The position numbers and the translations under genes were made by a program. Below, piece after piece: positions 24,423 to 33,023 of a stretch of DNA of 64,000 nucleotides. Below the pieces are notes generated by a model. It did no database searches. It had not been told where the DNA came from and saw only the letters and a program-made list of their open reading frames with translations. Source of the stretch: DASQEH01 sp963765725 (lineage in GTDB: Bacteria; Actinomycetota; Actinomycetes; Propionibacteriales; Nocardioidaceae); NCBI GenBank assembly GCA_963765725.1, contig CAVXXI010000001.1, positions 992,001 through 1,056,000 of the forward strand, in the 5' to 3' direction. The first letter of the stretch is position 1. Each line of letters begins with the position of its first letter.

Positions 24423-24589
24423 GGTGTCCTCCTCAGTGAGCGGGTTGGCAGGTCACCCACTGTCGTCCGTGCGGGGAACGGCCCGCTTGATCGTTCTTGC
24501 GAAGTGAGGTCGGTGTGCCCGAGGCGATGGACCGCGGGCCATGCCCTCCTGCGGCCCGTGGGCGAGGTGGCCGCCGGAATACTGGGGCC

Positions 24590-25834
24590 ATGGAAACCAC
24601 CTACAGCCACATCGTGATCGGAGCCGGAGCGCTGGGCAGTGCGGCCGCGTACGCACTGGCGAAGGCGGGCGCCGGCCGAGTGCTCGTCGTCGAGCAGTAC
24701 GCGCTCGGGCACACCCGCGGCGCCTCCGAGGACCACTCCCGGATCATCCGGCACTCGTACCACTCGCAGAGCTACACGGCCCTGACGCAGGCGGCGTACG
24801 ACGACTGGGCGCAACTCGAGGACGAGACCGGTCTGCAGCTCGTCGTCAAGACCGGAGGCCTCGACCTGGCCGTGGCCGGTACCTCTGGCGAGGCCGAGCT
24901 GGACTCGTACCGGGACTCGCTGGTGCCGTTCGATATCCCGTACGAGACGCTGACCGCGGCGGAGATCAGGCGTCGCTGGCCGCAGTGGCGCATCGGTGAC
25001 GACGTGGTCGCCCTGTACCAGACCGACGGCGGCATCCTGGACGTTCGGCGAGCCGCCGCCGCCCACCGGGCCCGGGCGCGGGCGCTCGGCGTCGACTTCC
25101 GCCCCGGTACCGCGGTGCGGTCGATCGCCTCCGACGACGGCTCCGTTCGGGTCGTCACCGACGCGGGGGAGCTGCGTGCCGAGCACGTGGTGCTGTGTGT
25201 CGCGTCGTGGCTCCCGCAGCTGCTGGGTGACCTCGGTGTGGACTGGCGGATCACCCTCAGCCAGGAGCAGGTGAGCTACTTCGCGACGCCGAACCTGCGC
25301 GACTTCGCCCCGGACCGGTTCCCGATGTGGATCTGGCACGGCGACGACGTGTTCTACGGGTTCCCTGTCTACGGCGAGGTGGCGGTGAAGGCGGCGCAGG
25401 ACATGAGCGGGCGGTTCGTCACGCAGGACAGCCGGTCGTTCGACCCCGACCCGCGGCAGACGGAGGTCGTCGCGGAGTTCCTGCGGAGCCGGCTGCCCGG
25501 GGCGCTCGGCCCGGAGCTGATGAGCAAGACCTGCGTGTACGACATGCCGCCGGACCGGGAGTTCATCATCGACCTGGTGCCCGGGCATCCGCGCATCTGT
25601 GTCGCGGTCGGCGCAGGGCACGCGGCGAAGTTCGCCGGGCTGATCGGCACGATCCTCGCCGACCTGGCCACCACCGGGTCGACGGCGTACCCGATCGAGG
25701 CCTTCAGCGCCCGCCGCCCGGAGCTCACCGACCCCGACTTCACGCCCGCCTTCCGCCTGGCGGGCACCCCCACTGCCCTTCCCGCGACACGTCACCCAGG
25801 GCCCGGCCCTGCCGGCGTGTCGGGCTCCGAATGA
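24590..25834 (+). CDS. Monomeric sarcosine oxidase / N-methyl-amino-acid oxidase family
   Basis: 414 residues. The N-terminal FAD-binding motif is HIVIGAGALGSAAAYALAKA, followed by GHTRGASEDHSRIIRHSY, the conserved His-Ser/Arg stretch of monomeric sarcosine oxidase and N-methyltryptophan oxidase. The cysteine that carries covalent FAD is in MSKTCVYDMPPDREFIID. The enzyme would demethylate an N-methyl amine to aldehyde (or formaldehyde), amine and H2O2. ATG 24590 is chosen over the upstream frame to 24497 because it begins the Rossmann fold directly; AATACT six bases upstream suggests a leaderless start. The Pro-rich C-terminal tail is longer than usual. Confidence 0.88.
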   Translation: METTYSHIVIGAGALGSAAAYALAKAGAGRVLVVEQYALGHTRGASEDHSRIIRHSYHSQSYTALTQAAYDDWAQLEDETGLQLVVKTGGLDLAVAGTSGEAELDSYRDSLVPFDIPYETLTAAEIRRRWPQWRIGDDVVALYQTDGGILDVRRAAAAHRARARALGVDFRPGTAVRSIASDDGSVRVVTDAGELRAEHVVLCVASWLPQLLGDLGVDWRITLSQEQVSYFATPNLRDFAPDRFPMWIWHGDDVFYGFPVYGEVAVKAAQDMSGRFVTQDSRSFDPDPRQTEVVAEFLRSRLPGALGPELMSKTCVYDMPPDREFIIDLVPGHPRICVAVGAGHAAKFAGLIGTILADLATTGSTAYPIEAFSARRPELTDPDFTPAFRLAGTPTALPATRHPGPGPAGVSGSE

Positions 25835-25924
25835 CGTCTCGGCGTCCGTCCATGTTCCGTGCAGGGTCGGCTCGGCACACCCGTACGGCTCGGCCAGCCC
25901 GCGACATGGTTGCTCGCGCCGCGG

Positions 25925-26272
25925 TCAGGGCTGGTCGCGCAGCAGGTGCAGCAGCCAGTCGCGATCGGTACGGATCAGGGCGTACCGGCGAGCGCCCTGC
26001 CGGCCATGCAGGGTGAACACGATCCGCTGCTCGTTGTCGTCGCGCCGCTCCCACCAGCCGGAGTCCGCGATCGACTTGTCCGCGTCCTCGTACGTCGCGT
26101 GGTCGAGGTCGTGGTCGGACACCTCGACGGCGAGCCGGTCCTCGGCAGAGCTGGTCGGCATCCCCTTGGGTACGGCCCACGAGCGGAGTACGCCGCCCTC
26201 CTCCAGCCGAAGGTCGAAGTGGTGCCGTGGCCGCCGGTGCTCGTGCAGGACGAACACGGGCCGGTCAGACAC
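25925..26272 (-). CDS. Stand-alone LigD-type 3'-phosphoesterase domain protein
   Basis: 115 residues, starting at GTG 26272. FVLHEHRRPRHHFDLRLEEG and GVLRSWAVPKGMP match the phosphoesterase (PE) domain of bacterial DNA ligase D, including His, Asp and Arg residues that bind Mn and phosphate; SDHDLDHATYED carries the later catalytic His region. FTLHGRQGARRYALIRTDRD is the C-terminal strand pair. The middle IPEGEYGAG-type loop of LigD is replaced by KSIADSGWWERRDDN. No ligase or polymerase domain is present. In LigD this domain trims 3' ends during end joining; a stand-alone role is unproven. It follows fahA on the same strand after 90 bases. Confidence 0.75.
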   Translation of the reverse strand: MSDRPVFVLHEHRRPRHHFDLRLEEGGVLRSWAVPKGMPTSSAEDRLAVEVSDHDLDHATYEDADKSIADSGWWERRDDNEQRIVFTLHGRQGARRYALIRTDRDWLLHLLRDQP

Positions 26273-26362
26273 GTCCGACAGCCTGCCATCTCGCGCCGAG
26301 ACCGCATCAATCGGTGGCCGACCCGCCGGCAGAACCGGGCCGTAGGTGACGTCTCGCGGGCG

Positions 26363-27574
26363 TCAGGCGCTGGGAAGGATGCGGCCGGAGACCTCGCCGA
26401 GGGTGACCCGTCCGCCGTCCGGGCCTGGTGCCCACCCGGTGATCGTCACCACGTCACCGTCGGCCAGGTAGCCAAGGCGTCCACCGGTGCCGAGGTCGAG
26501 GACCCGCGTACCGTTCTCAGTCAGCTCGAGCAGGCTGCCGAGGCTGTCGTGCTCGCGGCCGCTGACGGTACCGGAGGCGAACAGGTCGCCGACGCGTAGC
26601 GATGCGCCGTTGACCGTCAGGTGCGCGAGCAGCTGGCTCGGTGCCCAGTACATGTCGCGGAAGCGGGGCGCCGAGACCCGGTGCCCGTTGACGGCCACCT
26701 CCAGGTGCAGGTCGAGGCCGAACACGTCCGACTGCGCTCCGTCGAGGTACGGCAGCACGGGCGGGTCCTGGCCCGGCAGCGGCACGTGCGCGGCCGCGAA
26801 GGCCTCGAACGGGACCACCCACGCCGAGATCGACGTCGCGAACGACTTCCCGAGGAACGGGCCGAGCGGCACGTACTCCCAGGCCTGGATGTCGCGTGCG
26901 CTCCAGTCGTTGAGCAGCACCACCCCGAACACGTGCCGGCTCGCCTCCCCGACCGGTACCGGGCGCCCGAGCTCGCTGCCCAGCCCGACGACGAAGCCGA
27001 CCTCGCACTCGATGTCGAGGCGGGCACTCGGCCCGAAACCCGGTAGACCGTCGGGGCCGGGAGCCCGTTGGCCCTGCGGCCGGATGACGTCTGTACCGCT
27101 CACCACTACGGTGCCGGCCCGCCCGTGGTAACCGATGGGCAGGTGCTTCCAGTTCCGGGGGAGCGAAGGCGAGTCCGGGCGGAAGATGCGGCCGACGTTC
27201 GCCGCGTGCCACTCGCTGGCGTAGAAGTCGACGTAGTCGGCCACCTCGAGGGGCAGGTGGAGCGCAACCGCCTCGAGCGGTACCCGGTGCTGCGCCACGA
27301 CGCTGCGCAGCTCGGCATCGGTCAGCGCGGCGCGGATCCAGGCCCGGGTCTCGTGCCAGTGGTCGGGTCCGCGCTGCATGAGCGCGTTGAGCGACGGCTC
27401 CGCGAAGACCTCCGCATCGTCCTGACCGAGTGCGGCCGCCAGCCCCGCCAGGTCGACGACGTCGTCGTGGATGCGTACGCCGACCCTGGGCGGGCGGTCG
27501 GCGAGGCTGAAGACGCCGTACGGGAGCGTCTCGGGCCCGTACCCGCTCGCCGGGGCGTCGGCGGCAGCCGTCAC
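26363..27574 (-). CDS. fahA: Fumarylacetoacetase
   Basis: 403 residues from GTG 27574, which overlaps the stop of the previous gene (GTGA). The enzyme hydrolyses fumarylacetoacetate to fumarate and acetoacetate, the last step of tyrosine degradation. Key blocks are DFYASEWHAANVGRIFRPD, NWKHLPIGYHGRAGTVVVSG (catalytic His), LDIECEVGFVVG (metal-binding Glu residues), VVLLNDWSARDIQAWEYVPL (Asp/Arg/Gln), GPFLGKSFATSISAWVVP (Lys), and ASGTVSGREHDSLGSLLEL. Family length is about 400-420. The neighbouring divergent homogentisate dioxygenase supports the assignment; maleylacetoacetate isomerase and HPPD are not in the window. Confidence 0.95.
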   Translation of the reverse strand: MTAAADAPASGYGPETLPYGVFSLADRPPRVGVRIHDDVVDLAGLAAALGQDDAEVFAEPSLNALMQRGPDHWHETRAWIRAALTDAELRSVVAQHRVPLEAVALHLPLEVADYVDFYASEWHAANVGRIFRPDSPSLPRNWKHLPIGYHGRAGTVVVSGTDVIRPQGQRAPGPDGLPGFGPSARLDIECEVGFVVGLGSELGRPVPVGEASRHVFGVVLLNDWSARDIQAWEYVPLGPFLGKSFATSISAWVVPFEAFAAAHVPLPGQDPPVLPYLDGAQSDVFGLDLHLEVAVNGHRVSAPRFRDMYWAPSQLLAHLTVNGASLRVGDLFASGTVSGREHDSLGSLLELTENGTRVLDLGTGGRLGYLADGDVVTITGWAPGPDGGRVTLGEVSGRILPSA

Positions 27575-28389
27575 GCCGGTACCGGCGCGACGAGGTGGAG
27601 CGCGACGGCGTCGGCGATCGGGTCCTCGACACCACAGCACCCGAACGACCGGAACCCCCGCCGTACCCGTGCCACATCGTCGCCGGACCAGGCGCGTACT
27701 CTCGCTGCGACCTCGTCACGGTCCCGCATCGCGATGATGGCCGCGATGTCCTTCTCGTCTCCGCCCTGCTGGGCAACCCGGCTTGCCACCATCAGGTTGA
27801 GGTACCCGTGCCGCTCGAGACCCGCATCGACGTCGGTGTGCCTCACGGCGCCGTGCAGGCCGGCGGTGAACTTCAGCGGCACGTCGAGACGGACGGCCGT
27901 GGCGATCACCCCCGCAACCGTGTCCTCCGATGGGAACGCCTCCGGCACCACGCCGCCGGTCCGGTACTTCGCGATGACCTCCGCACCGGACAGCCGCGCC
28001 GCCGCCACGCCGGTGAGCTCCGCGGTGTATTGCAGCGGGTCGACCAGCTCGACCGCGGTCGGGGCGTCGAGCGGCAGTCCGAGGGGATCGGTCGCGGTCT
28101 GCTCGTAGCCCACGACGGTGATGCCTGCCAGCGCCGGTGGGCCTGCCGGCGCCGGGTCGAGGACGACGACATCCAATGCGGGGGAGCCCACCCGGGTAAC
28201 GGCCTCGCCGAGCTCCTGCCACCGGGCGAAGTGCACCAGCAGCGGCCCGACCAGGTCCCGGTACCAGCTCTGCCGGTGCCGGAGGTGCTCACGGAGCGCG
28301 GTCTCGGCCGAGGCGTTCCCGGGCGGGAACATCGCGGCGTCGTCGAACATCCGGTACAGCAGCGCACCGCCGCCGGGCTTCGTTGACAC
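27571..28389 (-). CDS. Conserved protein of unknown function linked to homogentisate catabolism
   Basis: 272 residues from GTG 28389. It looks like a soluble alpha/beta, possibly barrel, protein: VVLDPAPAGPPALAGITVVG, LSGAEVIAKYRTGGVVPEAF, LDVPLKFTAGLHGAVRH, HGYLNLMVASRVAQQ, and a C-terminal FRSFGCCGVEDPIADAVAL. The KYRTGG and KFTAGLHGAVRH segments look like ligand- or phosphate-binding loops, but I recognise no characterised family. It is translationally coupled to fahA (GTGA overlap) and divergent from hmgA across 75 bases, so a role in tyrosine/homogentisate breakdown, or its regulation, is inferred from context only. Confidence 0.8.
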   Translation of the reverse strand: MSTKPGGGALLYRMFDDAAMFPPGNASAETALREHLRHRQSWYRDLVGPLLVHFARWQELGEAVTRVGSPALDVVVLDPAPAGPPALAGITVVGYEQTATDPLGLPLDAPTAVELVDPLQYTAELTGVAAARLSGAEVIAKYRTGGVVPEAFPSEDTVAGVIATAVRLDVPLKFTAGLHGAVRHTDVDAGLERHGYLNLMVASRVAQQGGDEKDIAAIIAMRDRDEVAARVRAWSGDDVARVRRGFRSFGCCGVEDPIADAVALHLVAPVPA

Positions 28390-28464
28390 GCCGCCACGCT
28401 ACTGCAATCGTCGGTCGGGCAGTGCGACGAGCAGCGTCCGGCACCGGGCGGGGAAGGACGGGTC

Positions 28465-29706
28465 GTGGCCCACTACCGTGCCATCGGAGCCGTCCCGCCG
28501 AAGCGCCACACGCAGCACCGGCTGCCGGGCGGCGCGTTGGCGTACGAGGAGCTGATGGGCGAGGAGGGCTTCTTCTCGGACTCGTCGCTTCTCTACCACC
28601 GCAACCTGCCGTCGCGGATCGTGGCCGCCGAGGCCTGGGAGCCGGGTGACCTGGTGACGACCCCCAACCATCCGCTCAAGCCGCTGCACCTGCGCCTGCA
28701 CGACCTCTTCCATGCCGACGACGTCGCCGGGATCGATGTCGTCACCGGCCGGCGACTCGTCCTCGGCAACGGCGACGTCCGCATCTCGTACGTCGTCGCG
28801 GGCGCGCCCTCGCCGCTCTACCGCAACGGCATCGGCGACGAGTGCCTGTACGTCGAGCGCGGCGCGGCCCGGGTCGAGACGATCTTCGGGTCCTTCGACG
28901 TGGCGACCGGCGACTACGTCGTCATACCGCGTGCCACCACCCACCGTTGGCTGCCGGCTCCCGACGCCGAGCCACTGCGCGTGTACTGCATCGAGGCGAA
29001 CTCGCACATCACGCCACCGAGGCGCTACCTGTCGAAGTTCGGCCAGCTGCTCGAGCACTCGCCGTACTGCGAACGCGACCTGCGCGGTCCCGACGGGCCG
29101 ATGCTCGCCGACGACCTCGGCCTCGACTCCAGGGCGGACACGGAGGTTTTCATCAAGCACCGGGGCAACGGCCCCAGCGGCATCGTCGGCACCGTGTACA
29201 CGTACCCCTTCCACCCGTTCGACGTCGTCGGGTGGGACGGCTGCCTGTACCCGTTCGTCTTCAACGTGTCGGACTTCGAGCCGATCACCGGGCGGGTCCA
29301 CCAGCCTCCGCCGGTGCACCAGGTGTTCGAGGGCAACAACTTCGTGGTCTGCAACTTCGTGCCCCGCAAGGTCGACTACCACCCGCTGTCCATCCCGGTG
29401 CCGTACTACCACTCCAACGTCGACAGCGACGAGATCATGTTCTACGTCGACGGCGACTACGAGGCCCGCAAGGGCTCAGGCATCGGCAAGGGCTCGGTCA
29501 CCGTGCACCCGGGTGGTCACGCGCACGGCCCGCAGACCGGCGCGTACGAGCGCTCGATCGGCATCGAGTACTTCGACGAGCTTGCCGTGATGGTCGACAC
29601 CTTCCGGCCGCTCGACCTTGGCGAGGCGGGTCTGGCGAGCGACGACCGCGCCTACGCCTGGTCCTGGGCCAGGGGAGCGGACAAGGGGACCGACGGCTCC
29701 GGCTGA
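28465..29706 (+). CDS. hmgA: Homogentisate 1,2-dioxygenase
   Basis: 413 residues, family length. It opens the ring of homogentisate with O2 to give maleylacetoacetate, using a mononuclear Fe(II). Iron ligand region: PPPVHQVFEGNNFVVCNF (His-Glu) and VTVHPGGHAHGP (His); substrate-side blocks include PFHPFDVVGWDGCLYPFVFN and YHSNVDSDEIMFYVDGDYEA. GTG 28465 has GGAAGGA upstream. It faces the coupled pair of unknown gene plus fahA, so the three genes probably form one divergently expressed tyrosine-catabolism locus. Its last 55 bases overlap an antisense GtrA-like remnant. Confidence 0.95.
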   Translation: MAHYRAIGAVPPKRHTQHRLPGGALAYEELMGEEGFFSDSSLLYHRNLPSRIVAAEAWEPGDLVTTPNHPLKPLHLRLHDLFHADDVAGIDVVTGRRLVLGNGDVRISYVVAGAPSPLYRNGIGDECLYVERGAARVETIFGSFDVATGDYVVIPRATTHRWLPAPDAEPLRVYCIEANSHITPPRRYLSKFGQLLEHSPYCERDLRGPDGPMLADDLGLDSRADTEVFIKHRGNGPSGIVGTVYTYPFHPFDVVGWDGCLYPFVFNVSDFEPITGRVHQPPPVHQVFEGNNFVVCNFVPRKVDYHPLSIPVPYYHSNVDSDEIMFYVDGDYEARKGSGIGKGSVTVHPGGHAHGPQTGAYERSIGIEYFDELAVMVDTFRPLDLGEAGLASDDRAYAWSWARGADKGTDGSG

Positions 29707-29949
29707 CGAGACGGCCTCGGTCGGCGCGCGCTGCGGAAGATCCAGACCCGCATCGCGGCGAACCGCACGACCGTCACGAGCAGGTTCGCCACGGTCAGGA
29801 CGGCGATCTCGGTGAGCAGATGGCCCGGGCCGGCCAGCCGGTCGACGTCGGACAACGCGGTACTGGTCGCCAGCAAGCCCGCCCCGAGCACGAGTAGCGC
29901 TGATGACCGGGATCCCGATCACCAGCCCCGCCAAGGCGCGAACTCGCAC
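29652..29949 (-). pseudogene. GtrA-like membrane protein remnant
   Basis: Two frames join to a short hydrophobic protein: VRVRALAGLVIGIPVIS from GTG 29949 in one frame and, after a one-base shift near 29903, LLVLGAGLLATSTAL, then LLTEIAVLTVANLLVTVVRF and AAMRVWIFRSARR. The ANLLxTxxRFxxxRxWIF ending is typical of the C-terminal helix pair of GtrA-like (polyprenyl-phosphate sugar flippase-like) domains. A full GtrA has four helices; only about two remain, and the end overlaps hmgA in antisense. Probably a decayed gene. The rest of the 29707-30043 gap is promoter DNA for the next operon. Confidence 0.5.
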
Positions 29950-30043
29950 CGCGACGGCCTCGGCATTTAACGTCCTTCCAGGGACTACAGTCGCGTTGTG
30001 GCGCCGGCGGACCGGCGTGGCGACCGATTGAGCGGAGAGGTGC

Positions 30044-30646
30044 GTGTCCGAGCGGCCGATCGTGGTCACCGACCGCATCTTCACTCTGCCGAACATCTTG
30101 AGCATCGCTCGGCTCTTCGGCGTGCCGCTGTTCTTGTGGCTGGTGCTGGTGCCGGAGCAGGACGGCTGGGCGCTCGTCGTGCTGATGGTGTCCGGCGTCA
30201 CGGACTGGCTGGACGGGACGCTGGCCCGCACGCTCAACCAGGCCTCCAAGCTCGGCCAGATCCTCGACCCGGTCGCCGACCGCCTCTACATCCTGGCCGT
30301 CGTCATCGGGCTCGCCCTGCGCCACATCATCCCGTGGGAGCTCGCCGTCGGCCTGCCCATGCGCGACGTCTTCTTGTTCTCACTCGTCCCGTTCCTCCGC
30401 ACCCGCGGGTACAGCGCGCTGCCCGTGCACTTCCTCGGGAAGGCGGCCACCGCCAACCTGCTGTACGCGTTCCCGCTCCTGCTGCTCGGGGACGGCGACG
30501 GGACGTTCCAGACGGTGGCGACCGTCCTCGGCTGGGCCTTCGCGATCTGGGGAACGGGGCTGTACTGGTGGGCCGGCTTCCTCTACGCCTACCAGGTCTT
30601 CAAGCTCCTGCACGAGCCCCGCCGCACGCCGGCCCAGGTGTCATGA
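30044..30646 (+). CDS. CDP-alcohol phosphatidyltransferase (PgsA-type)
   Basis: 200 residues with about six membrane helices. The CDP-alcohol phosphotransferase motif is complete: D-W-L-D-G-T-L-A-R, then eight residues, then G-Q-I-L-D-P-V-A-D in SGVTDWLDGTLARTL and KLGQILDPVADRL. The enzyme transfers a phosphatidyl group from CDP-diacylglycerol to an alcohol such as glycerol-3-phosphate or inositol phosphate. By gene order it corresponds to pgsA2 (Rv1822) of Mycobacterium. GTG 30044 has GGAGAGG upstream; its stop overlaps the next ATG (30643-30646), starting a tightly coupled operon. Confidence 0.9.
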   Translation: MSERPIVVTDRIFTLPNILSIARLFGVPLFLWLVLVPEQDGWALVVLMVSGVTDWLDGTLARTLNQASKLGQILDPVADRLYILAVVIGLALRHIIPWELAVGLPMRDVFLFSLVPFLRTRGYSALPVHFLGKAATANLLYAFPLLLLGDGDGTFQTVATVLGWAFAIWGTGLYWWAGFLYAYQVFKLLHEPRRTPAQVS

Positions 30647-31479
30647 CCGCTCCGCCCACCTCTGCCGGTCCCGGGGCGCCCCGCCACTACGACGACCTGC
30701 TCACCCAGGTCCTGAGCAGCGCCCTGGACCAGGACTACCTCGCCGCGTCGCGTCGGGCGGACAGCACACCCCGCACCTCGGCGCGCACGCCGACGTTCGT
30801 CGTCGTCGTCGCCCTGTTCGGGATCCTGATCGGCGTCTCGGCTCTTCAGACCGTGCGCGACCGGCCGGCGCAGGAGGCCCAGCGCGCCTCCCTCGTCGAC
30901 GAGATCCACCGTCGCCAGGCGAACCTTAACGGGATGCACGACCTGCTGACGTCGCTGCAGGCCGATGTGACGCGCGAGCAGGCCGACGTCGCCGCCTCGC
31001 TGGCGGCGGAAGTCAAGCTCGGTGGCCGGCTGACGATGCTTGGGGTGGTGGCCGGAACCGTGCCCGTGACCGGGCCGGGGGTGGACGTCACCGTCGACAA
31101 CGCGGCGAACTCCGGCGAGGACCCTGCCGGTGTGATCCGCGACAGCGACCTCCAGCTGCTCGTCGACGGACTGTGGCAGTCCGGCGCGGAGGCCATCGCC
31201 GTCAACGGGCAGCGCCTGACCAGTCTGTCCTCGATCCGCTACGCCGGCCAGGCAATCACCGTGAACTACCAGTCGCTCACCCCGCCGTACGTGATAGCGG
31301 CCATCGGGGACCCCGACACGCTGCCGGCTGCGTTGATGGGGACCGCAGCCGGCAGCGCGTGGCAGAGTCTGAAGAGCAACTTCGGCATTCGTTTCGACGT
31401 CGAGACCGCCGCGAAGCTCAGCCTGCCGGCCGCTCCGCACGACCACCTGATCTACGCCCGTGAACGGGGGAGCAACTGA
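30643..31479 (+). CDS. DUF881 family membrane-anchored protein (first copy)
   Basis: 278 residues. A single membrane anchor lies near residues 51-68 (TFVVVVALFGILIGVSAL), followed by a coiled-coil segment (about 75-120, QAEEIHRRQANLNGMHDLLT-like) and the extracytoplasmic DUF881 domain: VPVTGPGVDVTVDNA, LQLLVDGLWQSGAEAIAVNG, RLTSLSSIRYAGQAITVNYQ. DUF881 proteins accompany sbp and division genes in Gram-positive bacteria; no reaction is known. Both ends overlap neighbours by 4 and 3 bases. It corresponds to Rv1823. Confidence 0.88.
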   Translation: MTAPPTSAGPGAPRHYDDLLTQVLSSALDQDYLAASRRADSTPRTSARTPTFVVVVALFGILIGVSALQTVRDRPAQEAQRASLVDEIHRRQANLNGMHDLLTSLQADVTREQADVAASLAAEVKLGGRLTMLGVVAGTVPVTGPGVDVTVDNAANSGEDPAGVIRDSDLQLLVDGLWQSGAEAIAVNGQRLTSLSSIRYAGQAITVNYQSLTPPYVIAAIGDPDTLPAALMGTAAGSAWQSLKSNFGIRFDVETAAKLSLPAAPHDHLIYARERGSN

Positions 31480-31811
31480 TGATCGCGGTCGTCGGCCTTC
31501 TCATCGGCGTCCTCGCCGGCATCTTCTTGGAGCCCTCGGTGCCGGATGCGCTCCAGCCGTACCTGCCCATCGCGGTCGTCGCCGCGCTCGACGCCGTCTT
31601 CGGCGGGTTGCGCGCCTACCTCGACGGCATCTTCGACGACAAGGTCTTCGTGGTCTCCTTCGTCTCCAACGTCCTCATCGCCGGCCTCATCGTCTACCTC
31701 GGAGACCAGCTGGGTGTCGGTGGCCAGCTGTCGACCGGGGTGATCGTCGTGCTTGGTATCCGGATCTTCTCCAACGTCGCCGCGATCCGGCGCCACGTCT
31801 TCCATGCCTGA
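31479..31811 (+). CDS. sbp: Small basic protein family (DUF1290)
   Basis: 110 residues, three membrane helices (near 2-16, 23-42 and 58-105). Conserved blocks are IAVVGLLIGVLAGIFLEPSV, YLPIAVVAALDAVFGGLRAY and FVVSFVSNVLIAGLIVYLGD, then ILGIRIFSNVAAIRRH-like ending. Sbp is always found between DUF881 genes, and in Bacillus beside divIB/ftsZ; its function is unknown but tied to the cell envelope. Start ATG overlaps the previous TGA; the stop overlaps the next ATG. Equivalent of Rv1824. Confidence 0.9.
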   Translation: MIAVVGLLIGVLAGIFLEPSVPDALQPYLPIAVVAALDAVFGGLRAYLDGIFDDKVFVVSFVSNVLIAGLIVYLGDQLGVGGQLSTGVIVVLGIRIFSNVAAIRRHVFHA

Positions 31812-32565
31812 CCGCGACCTCGCGACGAGCCCGTCGCCCGAGCCCCGCCGCGAACGCCGCACCCTGCGGTCCCTGGTGGCGGGCCGTCCGGGCCGCGCCC
31901 AGCTCATCGTGGCGGTGCTGCTGGCGGCTCTCGGCTTCGCGGCCGTCGTCCAGGTCCGGCTGACCCGCACCGACGACAACTTCGCGGGGGCACACAGGGA
32001 CGACCTCGTCACGCTGCTGGACTCGTTGTCCGGTGCCGCGGACCGTGCCCAGCAGCAGATCGGCGATCTGGAACAGACCCGCCGCGACCTGCTCAGCAGC
32101 TCCCAGCGCCGGTCGGCGGCGGTCGCCGAGGAGCGCTCCCGGCTGAGCGTCCTGCAGATCCTGACGGGGACCGTGGGGGCGGTAGGGCCGGGGGTGACGG
32201 TCACCATCTCGGACCCCGACGGCGCCGTGACCGCACCGATCCTGCTGAACGGCATCGACGAGCTCCGCGATGCCGGCGCCGAGGCGATCGAGCTGAACAA
32301 CACCGTACGGGTGGTGGCCTCCACCTCGATCGTCGACCGCGACGGGGTGCTGGTGGTCGACGGCACCGAGCTGCACGCGCCGTATGTCGTCGATGTGATC
32401 GGCTCACCGCACACCCTCGCGGAGGCCGTGGTGTTCCCCGGCGGGCTGAGCGACGAGGTGAAGTCGGTCGGCGGCTCCACCGCCGTGAAGCAGTCCCAGA
32501 CCGTCACGGTGGCCTCGTTGCACACTGTCGCAACGCCTGAGTACTCTCAGCCCACCACGCGGTGA
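31804..32565 (+). CDS. DUF881 family membrane-anchored protein (second copy)
   Basis: 253 residues from ATG 31804, overlapping sbp by 8 bases. A basic N-terminus is followed by a membrane anchor (about 33-48, LIVAVLLAALGFAAVVQV), a coiled-coil (AADRAQQQIGDLEQTRRDLL), and the DUF881 domain: GPGVTVTISDPDGAVTAPIL, NGIDELRDAGAEAIELNN, TSIVDRDGVLVVDGTELHAP. Same architecture as the first DUF881 protein, so the two may form a complex with Sbp. Equivalent of Rv1825. Confidence 0.88.
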   Translation: MPDRDLATSPSPEPRRERRTLRSLVAGRPGRAQLIVAVLLAALGFAAVVQVRLTRTDDNFAGAHRDDLVTLLDSLSGAADRAQQQIGDLEQTRRDLLSSSQRRSAAVAEERSRLSVLQILTGTVGAVGPGVTVTISDPDGAVTAPILLNGIDELRDAGAEAIELNNTVRVVASTSIVDRDGVLVVDGTELHAPYVVDVIGSPHTLAEAVVFPGGLSDEVKSVGGSTAVKQSQTVTVASLHTVATPEYSQPTTR

Positions 32566-32583
32566 CCTGACGAGGAGCAGTAC

Positions 32584-32967
32584 GTGAACCCTGACGACGT
32601 GTTATACACGGCCGAGCACGAATGGGTCCGAGACGTGGACGCCGACACCGTCCGGGTGGGTATCACCGACTACGCCCAGGACTCCCTCGGCGACATCGTC
32701 TACGTGCAGCTTCCCGCCGTCGGCGACGAGGTGACCGCCGGGGCCGCCATGGGTGAGCTGGAGTCGACCAAGAGCGTGAGCGACCTTTTCGCGCCGCTCA
32801 GCGGCACGGTGACGGCCAGCAACGACGCCCTGGAGTCCGCTCCCGAGCTGTGCAACACCGACCCCTACGGGGAGGGGTGGGTCATCGAGCTGCGGGTCTC
32901 CGACCCCGCCGAGCGGGAGCAGTTGCTCAGTGCAGCCGATTATGAGGCCACGGTAACCTCGGCCTGA
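32584..32967 (+). CDS. gcvH: Glycine cleavage system H protein
   Basis: 127 residues, the lipoyl carrier of the glycine cleavage complex. The lipoylated lysine is in GELESTKSVSDLFAPLSG, and the N-terminal YTAEHEWVRDVDADTVRVGI and GDIVYVQLPAVGDEV are typical. GTG 32584 has GAGGAG nine bases upstream. It is separated from gcvP by four regulatory/signalling genes and does not share the gcvP riboswitch. Equivalent of Rv1826. Confidence 0.96.
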   Translation: MNPDDVLYTAEHEWVRDVDADTVRVGITDYAQDSLGDIVYVQLPAVGDEVTAGAAMGELESTKSVSDLFAPLSGTVTASNDALESAPELCNTDPYGEGWVIELRVSDPAEREQLLSAADYEATVTSA

Positions 32968-33023
32968 CAGTTCCCTGTCTCTCGGACGAGCGAAGCGCGA
33001 CGAGTTCGTGCGAGGAGGATTCG

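Noticed and set aside
30643..32565. Divisome proteins such as DivIVA or FtsQ in place of the DUF881 genes
   Set aside because: The single anchor, the VTGPGVDVTV-type blocks and the sbp gene between the two copies are specific to DUF881.
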